From the NCBI GenBank assembly GCA_027435495.1, contig DAHZZC010000407.1:1-5564 (forward strand): DNA of 5,564 nt. The letters run 5' to 3'. The number at the start of each line of letters is the position of its first letter. The stretch's first letter is position 1. Below, one piece after another: positions 1 through 4,011 of the stretch. This DNA is from Planctomycetales bacterium. Its GTDB lineage: Bacteria > Planctomycetota > Planctomycetia > Isosphaerales > Isosphaeraceae. The notes under the pieces were generated by a model. It had not been told where the DNA came from, searched no databases, and saw only the letters and a list, made by a program, of their open reading frames with translations. Made by a program: the position numbers and the translations under genes.

Positions 1-373
1 GGACCCGATGCGCGGCCTCGCCCGAGCGGCCGAGCATGGCCTCGAGCGGCTCCTCTCGCCGGTAGTCGCGTCCCTGCCGGCGGTGGTACTTCGCCTGGGT
101 CGCCAGGGCATTGACGAGGATCCGGCGCAGCCAGGCGACCAGCTCGGGCTCGGTCGAGCCGAGGAACTGACCGAACTCTCGCGAAGCCAGGAGGAAAGTC
201 TCCTGGACCAGGTCCGATTGGTCGAGCCGGATCTGTAGCGCCTGGCCGATCAACGTGCGAGCGACCAGGCCCAGGTAATTGCGATAGAGCTCCAGGAGCC
301 GGCCCAGCGCCTCGGTGTCGCCGGCGCGGGCCCGCTCCAGGAGCTGCTCGGGAATGGCGTCGTGGGTCGACAT
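1..373 (-). CDS. ECF-type RNA polymerase sigma-70 family factor (3' end outside window)
   Basis: The first 124 codons of a sigma factor, starting at ATG 373-371 and running off the left edge with no stop. It would direct RNA polymerase to a specific promoter set. Seen: MSTHDAIPEQLLERARAGDT opens a helical sigma region 2. Region 2.1 carries LGRLLELYRNYLGLVART (about residues 23-40), region 2.2 the typical DQSDLVQETFLLA (51-63), and regions 2.3-2.4 continue through ELVAWLRRILVNALATQAKY (77-96) into a basic stretch (HRRQGRDYRRE). The SDLVQETF core and the ELVAWLR block are characteristic of the expanded planctomycete ECF groups. Region 4 (-35 recognition) would lie beyond the window. No Shine-Dalgarno is visible before the ATG, which is not unusual in this phylum. 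The gene follows the surface-protein stop by 104 bp on the same strand. Its targets cannot be told from here, and a linked anti-sigma factor or kinase, if present, would be off the left edge. Confidence 0.9.
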   Translation of the reverse strand, partial: MSTHDAIPEQLLERARAGDTEALGRLLELYRNYLGLVARTLIGQALQIRLDQSDLVQETFLLASREFGQFLGSTEPELVAWLRRILVNALATQAKYHRRQGRDYRREEPLEAMLGRSGEAAHRV

Positions 374-477
374 GAAAGACCGGACCGGTCGTCGACTTCG
401 GTAGGGAACGACCAGCCCCTCCCGGTTAATCCGACCCTACCGGCCGCCGCGACGGCCGAGGGCTCGAGCGGACCAGT
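374..477. other. Intergenic spacer between surface-protein frame and sigma factor
   Basis: A 104-bp gap on the minus strand. It contains one short GC-only inverted repeat (CGGCCG at 441-446 and 453-458, 6-nt loop) just after the surface-protein stop codon. No T-run follows on the minus strand, so an intrinsic terminator is not well supported. No clear promoter or Shine-Dalgarno is visible before the sigma factor ATG. Confidence 0.4.
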
Positions 478-2880
478 CTATTCCGCCGCGAACTCGAAGA
501 GAAGTCGGTCCGATCGGAGGCGATCGCCACGCGATCGCCGCGACGCGGAAGGCAGGACGATCGGGCCGAGCACGACCGGCGCCGGCCCGTCGGCGGAGGG
601 ATCGGGGGACAGCGCCTCGATCGCCGTGTCGACGACCGTCTCGATCCGCGACGGCCCCGCCGGGGCGAGGGCCATCGCCGCGGCCACCGGGGAGTTCGCC
701 GCGGGCGCCAGGATCGCGGCCGGGGCGACGCTCGCAGTGCCGTACCGCTGGACGAAGACGCCCGAATCGTCCCCAATGCCAGGGCCGCTCCAGACGACGA
801 CGAAGCCGCCGTTCCCGATCATCTCGCACGAGGGCGTCTGGTGATCGCCGACCAGTGTCTCGTTGACGATGAACGGCTGCGAATCGATTGGGGTCCATCC
901 GCTGGAGGAGACGGAATACCGCTGGGCCAGGATCTCACCATCGCCGCTCGGATAGTTGAAGAGGACGGTCCCGCCGCTCGTCGCCACCGGATAGGTCCAC
1001 CCGGAGCCGACGTTCAACGTCGTGTAGGAAAGAACGGGCCCGATCGGCGCGCCGTTGGAGGCGTAATACTGGGCCTGATAGGCTTGCGTGGCCGTCGTGT
1101 TGACCTCCCAGCTCACCACGAAGTTGCCGCTCGCGTCCATCCCGAGCGACGGATAGAGGCCCGACGTGGTCACGGTGATCCGGCTGCCGACGAGCGAGCC
1201 CGTGGCCCCGAACCGCTGGGCATAGACGCCGCCGATGCTGTGCCAGGCGACCGCGAAGGTGCCGTCCGGGGCCATGGCCAGAGAGCCGACCCCGCAGCCG
1301 TTGCAGTTATCGGTGCCGACCTGGATCGGCTTCCTCAGCCGGGCCGCCCCCGAGGCTGTGTAGAGCTGCACGTCGAAGGCCGGGACGATGTGGTTGAGCT
1401 TGGTCGAGAACCCCGCCGCCCCGGTGTAGTAATAAACTCCGAAGTTCGCCGAGGAATCGATGCCAACGCCGTAGCTGTTGCCGAGGGTCGTGCTGCTGGC
1501 GGCGAACACCGTGACCGGCCCCTTTAGCAGCGAGGTGCCCTGCGCGTTGAACGTCTGGCCGTAGACATTGAAGTTGTCGGCCCACGCAACCGCGAAGTCG
1601 TCGCTCCCGTTCATCGCGACGTAGATGTTGTGCTGGGTCGGGCTCCCCGGGGCGACCGAATTGACCAGGATCTCCCCGGTGAGCGGAGTGCCGACCGAGT
1701 TGAACAGGCGCGCGAAGACGCCGCTGCCGCCGGTCGAGGTGGGCCCCTGCCAGGCCACGACATAGTTGCCCGCGCCGTCGCTGGAGACGGCGCCGATGCT
1801 GGTCGTCTGCTGCACCCCGGCCGTGGTGGCGTTGGCCGGTGCCTCGGCCCCGAGCGGGCCGAGGCCGGACAGCGTATCGGTGAAGGACTGGCCGCCGATC
1901 GCCTGGCCGCTGGAGTCGATCGTCACGGAAGACGCCGCGGGCGTCGTCTGCGACCAGCCGGGCTGGCGCACGATCTGGGAGACGGTGTAGGTCCCCGGCA
2001 GCAGGCCGCCGATGATGTAATTCCCGCTGGCGTCGGCCATCGCGGCCGGCTCCCAGGCCTCGTATTGGCCGTCGCCGTTGGTGTCGACGTAGGCGGTCCA
2101 GCCAGTCAGGGGGCCGCCCTGGGCATTCGCGATCGTCCCGGAGATCGAGCCGAGCCGGAAGTCGCCGAAGTCCACGCCGCTCGCGGTGGCCGCGGAATCG
2201 GCCAGGGTAACGGCCTGCTCCCCCGGGCTGCTGGCGTCGACCCGGAAGATCTGCGAGGAGGTGATCTGCGCCATCCAGAGGGCCGAGCCGTCGTACGCGA
2301 GGCCCACGGGGAGGTTGCTGTTGAAGTCGCTCGGAGGGGTGAAGGCCCGCAGCACGGCCCCGTTGCTCGGGTCCAGTTCCATGACCTGTTCGGTCTTGAC
2401 GTCGGACGCCCAAAAGTGGCTGCCATCGAGCGCCAGGCCCCTGAATCCGGCTTCCGTCGTGGAGATTGTGGCGAGGACGGAGCCGTTGCTCGGGTCGACC
2501 TTGTCGATCTGCCCGCTATTGATGAACGAGACCCAGAGGTCGGTCCCGTCCCAAACGACCGCCGACGGCTCGGCGGCCGGCGCGGGGAGCGTCTTGATCT
2601 CGGTGCCGCTGGTGCTGAACTGGACGAGCAGGTTGTCGCCCACGTCCGCCCCCCAGAGATACTGGCCGTCGTAGGTCAGGCCATACATGGGGACCGGCGG
2701 CGCGAACGAGCTCTGGATCGCGCCGGTGGCGGGGTCGACCTGATAGATGTGCCCGTTCCCCGAGGCATCGCTCGCCGACACGTAGAGACTGGCCCCGGTC
2801 CCCGTCGATCCTGGGACCCAGGTCAGGCCGCTCGGGTTGGTGCCCGGCGATGCGAACTCCTTCAGCACGCCGCCCAGCAC
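478..2880 (-). CDS. C-terminal part of the surface protein: beta-propeller, SdrD-like domain and six tandem repeats
   Basis: An 800-residue open frame after the premature TAG, using GTG 2880-2878 as its first possible start. No Shine-Dalgarno precedes that GTG, and the protein would lack the export motif, so independent translation is doubtful. Residues 18-225 hold Vgb/NHL-like propeller repeats with a recurring GLxYDGxxLW...QIxxVDPSNGxVL pattern (GLTYDGQYLWGAD, AVVWDGTDLWVSF, GLALDGSHFWASD, GLAYDGSALWMAQ). Residues 244-314 are a second SdrD-like domain ending GGLLPGTYTVSQI. Residues 362-714 carry six repeats of the type DASGNFVVSWE...YAQRFGATG. Cysteines are few; a CNGC pair sits at 526-529, without the His that a haem site would need. 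No sortase, PEP-CTERM or other known anchor is visible at the C-terminus. The terminal stop is TAG at 480-478. Confidence 0.7.
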   Translation of the reverse strand: MLGGVLKEFASPGTNPSGLTWVPGSTGTGASLYVSASDASGNGHIYQVDPATGAIQSSFAPPVPMYGLTYDGQYLWGADVGDNLLVQFSTSGTEIKTLPAPAAEPSAVVWDGTDLWVSFINSGQIDKVDPSNGSVLATISTTEAGFRGLALDGSHFWASDVKTEQVMELDPSNGAVLRAFTPPSDFNSNLPVGLAYDGSALWMAQITSSQIFRVDASSPGEQAVTLADSAATASGVDFGDFRLGSISGTIANAQGGPLTGWTAYVDTNGDGQYEAWEPAAMADASGNYIIGGLLPGTYTVSQIVRQPGWSQTTPAASSVTIDSSGQAIGGQSFTDTLSGLGPLGAEAPANATTAGVQQTTSIGAVSSDGAGNYVVAWQGPTSTGGSGVFARLFNSVGTPLTGEILVNSVAPGSPTQHNIYVAMNGSDDFAVAWADNFNVYGQTFNAQGTSLLKGPVTVFAASSTTLGNSYGVGIDSSANFGVYYYTGAAGFSTKLNHIVPAFDVQLYTASGAARLRKPIQVGTDNCNGCGVGSLAMAPDGTFAVAWHSIGGVYAQRFGATGSLVGSRITVTTSGLYPSLGMDASGNFVVSWEVNTTATQAYQAQYYASNGAPIGPVLSYTTLNVGSGWTYPVATSGGTVLFNYPSGDGEILAQRYSVSSSGWTPIDSQPFIVNETLVGDHQTPSCEMIGNGGFVVVWSGPGIGDDSGVFVQRYGTASVAPAAILAPAANSPVAAAMALAPAGPSRIETVVDTAIEALSPDPSADGPAPVVLGPIVLPSASRRSRGDRLRSDRLLFEFAAE
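739..1797 (-). repeat. Six tandem VVxW/QRF-type protein repeats
   Basis: Units begin with a D(G/A)xGNFVVxW strand and end with a (V/I)YxQRFxxxG strand. Examples are GNYVVAWQGP...GVFARLFNSVG, DDFAVAWADN...VYGQTFNAQG, GTFAVAWHSIGGVYAQRFG, GNFVVSWEVN...YQAQYYASNG, GTVLFNYPSGDGEILAQRYS and GGFVVVWSGP...GVFVQRYG. A degenerate block between units two and three (NFGVYYYTGAAG) may be another copy. Such repeats are common in large secreted planctomycete and proteobacterial proteins and probably fold as a beta-propeller. Confidence 0.6.
2206..2829 (-). repeat. Tandem propeller-type protein repeats within the surface protein
   Basis: About five imperfect units of 40-45 residues. Each begins with a hydrophobic-DG-LW strand (for example YDGQYLWGAD, WDGTDLWVSF, YDGSALWMAQ) and ends with a VDPSNGxVL-like turn. 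The pattern resembles NHL/Vgb-lyase blades, which form beta-propellers. The first unit (SGLTWVPG...IYQVDPATGAI) is the most divergent. Five visible blades is fewer than the usual six or seven, so a blade may come from flanking sequence that I cannot recognise. Confidence 0.55.
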
Positions 2881-2910
2881 GCCGGGCCCGGGGCTCGGCG
2901 CCGGGGCGCT

Positions 2911-2955
2911 CTGGTACGTCCCCGCGGGGGCGAGCTGGCCGACCTAGTACGTCCC
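2911..2955 (-). repeat. 12-nt direct repeat pair (33-nt period) differing only at the amber base
   Basis: On the plus strand CTGGTACGTCCC (2911-2922) and CTAGTACGTCCC (2944-2955) match at 11 of 12 positions. On the coding strand both read GGG ACG TAC followed by CAG (Gln) or TAG (stop), encoding GTYQ and GTY-stop. The two copies are in the same frame, 11 codons apart. The flanks do not match, so this is a short word and not a long duplication. Confidence 0.7.
2944..2946 (-). other. Premature in-frame amber codon at codon 100 of the surface protein
   Basis: The plus strand reads CTA, so the minus-strand codon is TAG. It follows GLSAGTY and precedes VGQLAPAGTYQSAP, both parts of the same SdrD-like domain in the same frame. 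In the domain's second copy the equivalent stretch is GLLPGTYTVSQ, with Thr at this position. A near-identical word 33 nt downstream in the transcript has CAG in place of TAG, which suggests Gln as the ancestral residue. Confidence 0.85.
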
Positions 2956-3243
2956 GGCCGACAGGCCAGTGAACGAGTAGTTGCCGCTGGTGTCGGTGGT
3001 GGTCGTCGGGTCGCCCGCCTCGTAGACCCCCTGATGGGCCTGGTCGAGATAGACGGTCACGCCCGCCACGGGGAGAGATGGATCGCTGGAGCTATAGGTG
3101 CCGCTCGCGTTGAGATCCTCGAAGAGCGAGCCCGAGATCGTGGCGAGGAGTTGTCGCCCCTCCAGCCGCTCCGAGGCCGGCCGATGGCGGTGATGGGCCG
3201 ATGTGGTGCGAGTTCGGCGTCGAGGCGTGGAAGCAGTCCGCAT
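2944..3243 (-). CDS. N-terminal fragment of the surface protein: export motif plus partial SdrD-like domain
   Basis: A 99-residue ORF ending at the premature TAG. It has an Arg/His-rich start (MRTASTPRRRTRTTSAHH), then the planctomycete extracellular motif ERLEGRQLLA at residues 25-34, which marks large secreted proteins of this phylum. The start of an SdrD B/Cna B-like fold follows: ISGSLFEDLNASG (36-48), VAGVTVYLD (59-67), and TDTSGNYSFTGLSAGTY (83-99). A complete domain of this type continues for one or two more strands (xVGQLAPAG...QSAP), which are encoded immediately after the stop. The product alone is therefore truncated within its fold and probably unstable. GAGG at 3254-3251 is a reasonable ribosome binding site, 7 nt from the ATG. 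If the TAG is real, this is all that is made from the gene's own start. Confidence 0.6.
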   Translation of the reverse strand: MRTASTPRRRTRTTSAHHRHRPASERLEGRQLLATISGSLFEDLNASGTYSSSDPSLPVAGVTVYLDQAHQGVYEAGDPTTTTDTSGNYSFTGLSAGTY

Positions 3244-3250
3244 GTTGTAG

Positions 3251-3254
3251 CCTC
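3251..3254 (-). promoter_or_regulatory. Ribosome binding site of the surface protein
   Basis: GAGG on the minus strand, 7 nt before ATG 3243. It supports this start over an overlapping ATG at 3257, which opens a different and meaningless frame. Confidence 0.45.
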
Positions 3255-3344
3255 ATCGTGAAAGGATCGGACGGAAGTGGTCGGCGGTCGGGTCTTCCGG
3301 CGTGGGACGCGGCGGTCCCGGCCCTGCGATCGAGGCGGGCCCGG

Positions 3345-3701
3345 CTATCGGCGTCGCCTCGACGCGACGGCGCCCGCCGCCGCAACCGCCAGGCCAATCC
3401 CGCCCAGGGCCAGCGCCGAGGGCTCGGGCACGGCGGCGGCGTATCGAACCTCGGCGACCAGGAACCCGCTGGTCCCGGACGGGTAGCTGCCCGACTGGGC
3501 CGTCAGCTCGACCTTCGTGAACTCGGCGGTGGTCGTGGACGCAGCGAACAGTGCTGCACCGCCCGGGGAATCCAGCCCCCTGGAGATCGTTCCCACCAGC
3601 GTCGTCCCGTCGTAGAACCGCGCCGTCATGGTGTACGGAAAGAAGAGGGTCGGGGTGTTCGGCATCATCGCGGAGCCATGAAACAGGCGGCTGGTAGACA
3701 T
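3345..3701 (-). CDS. Short PEP-CTERM sorting-domain protein lacking a visible signal peptide
   Basis: A 118-residue protein with a textbook PEP-CTERM tail: VPEP at residues 91-94, a hydrophobic helix (SALALGGIGLAVAAAGAVA, 95-113) and a terminal RRRR (115-118). Such tails are recognised by an exosortase and direct proteins through the envelope. Residues 22-88 look like the second half of a beta-sandwich found in other PEP-CTERM proteins: YTMTARFYDGTTLVGTIS, then GGAALFAAS, then FLVAEVRYA. The front half of the domain and any signal peptide are missing. Residues 1-21 (MSTSRLFHGSAMMPNTPTLF) are not a convincing signal sequence. ATG 3701 was chosen because AGGGAGAG lies just upstream; a GTG at 3815 would add 38 Arg-rich residues of no recognisable character. 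The gene may be a 5'-truncated remnant or a gene needing unusual export. It lies 101 bp ahead of the surface protein on the same strand. The stop is TAG. Confidence 0.75.
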   Translation of the reverse strand: MSTSRLFHGSAMMPNTPTLFFPYTMTARFYDGTTLVGTISRGLDSPGGAALFAASTTTAEFTKVELTAQSGSYPSGTSGFLVAEVRYAAAVPEPSALALGGIGLAVAAAGAVASRRRR

Positions 3702-3706
3702 GGCTT

Positions 3707-3714
3707 CTCTCCCT
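3707..3714 (-). promoter_or_regulatory. Ribosome binding site that decides the PEP-CTERM start
   Basis: AGGGAGAG on the minus strand, with its GGGAG core 7 nt before ATG 3701. This is a strong Shine-Dalgarno at normal spacing and favours the 118-residue form over the GTG start at 3815. Confidence 0.6.
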
Positions 3715-3995
3715 GAGGTGCGCAGACAATGCACGGCCCGCCGGCCTGGCGGGCGGCAATCGCGAAGGATCCTCGTTGACGGGCGGTGGAGACGCGCCGC
3801 GAGCGACGGGGACACCTCCCTCCTTACTGAAAAGACGACATCCCGACGGGAAAGTTACGCGAGCACAAAAAAATCCGATGAGACCGGCGAGCGGCCAGGC
3901 CTCGCCCCCGCCCGGTTCCGCGACGCCGGCCGTTTTGCTATCGTTTCACTCGCCCTGACGCGGGGTGATGCGGCCGGGGAGAGGATCGCACGCGA

Positions 3996-4003
3996 AAGAG
4001 GAG
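3996..4003 (+). promoter_or_regulatory. Ribosome binding site of the M2 peptidase
   Basis: AAGAGGAG ending 8 nt before ATG 4012. It fixes the start directly upstream of the twin-arginine signal. Confidence 0.65.
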
Positions 4004-4011
4004 CACGCGCC

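Larger units (their letters stand above)
478..3243 (-). pseudogene. Planctomycete surface protein (SdrD-like and beta-propeller repeats), interrupted by in-frame TAG
   Basis: One continuous reading frame of 921 codons plus a terminal TAG, broken only by TAG at codon 100 (2946-2944). The intact protein would be a large exported or surface protein of adhesin or sensor type; its ligand is unknown. Domains by codon number: a basic N-terminus, then the planctomycete extracellular motif ERLEGRQLLA (25-34); a first SdrD B/Cna B-like beta domain (about 36-112) with the stop inside its last strand; about five propeller-like repeats (139-346); a second SdrD-like domain (365-435) containing DTNGDGQYEAWEP; six FVVxW...YxQRF-type repeats (483-835); and an Ala/Pro-rich tail ending FEFAAE. 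ATG 3243 was chosen because GAGG lies 7 nt upstream and because the LLA motif follows at the usual distance. Motifs continue in the same frame across the TAG (GLSAGTY, stop, VGQLAPAGTY), so this is a point event and not a frameshift. The alternatives are sequencing error or readthrough. Both parts are listed separately below. Confidence 0.75.
3702..4011. other. Divergent intergenic region between PEP-CTERM gene and M2 peptidase gene
   Basis: 310 bp presumably holding promoters for both directions. Part of it is visibly more AT-rich than the genes (3829-3880 and 3933-3950), including an A7 tract at 3867-3873. For the plus strand, TGCTATCGT at 3936-3944 resembles an extended -10 element (TG-n-TATCGT) and would leave a leader of about 60 nt; no matching -35 is evident, so this is weak. 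On the minus strand a perfect AAGGAGG lies at 3825-3819, with GTG 3815 only 3 nt beyond it, too close for good initiation. No convincing protein, RNA gene or intrinsic terminator is seen. Confidence 0.5.

Noticed and set aside
441..458. Intrinsic terminator after the surface protein (CGGCCG inverted repeat)
   Set aside because: The stem is only 6 bp and no T-run follows on the minus strand; such GC palindromes are expected by chance here.
362..844. 160-codon plus-strand open frame over the end of the surface protein and start of the sigma factor
   Set aside because: Composition is Ser/Arg/Ala-rich without motifs, and it is antisense to two better-supported frames.
478..2943. Frameshift as the cause of the split surface protein
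   Set aside because: Both parts are in the same reading frame and the SdrD-like domain reads straight through the TAG, so a substitution explains it without an indel.
1630..3261. 543-codon plus-strand open frame opposite the surface protein
   Set aside because: Low-complexity Arg/Gly/Asp-rich translation with no recognisable motif, antisense to a frame that has clear domains. It is an expected by-product of high GC.
3702..3815. N-terminal extension of the PEP-CTERM protein from GTG 3815
   Set aside because: The added 38 residues are Arg-rich with no hydrophobic signal segment. AAGGAGG is only 3 nt from the GTG, while ATG 3701 has a well-spaced ribosome binding site.
3867..3895. Minus-strand terminator formed by a small hairpin and the T7 run
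   Set aside because: The stem is about 5 bp with a G-U pair and is separated from the T-run by 8 nt, and no minus-strand gene ends there.
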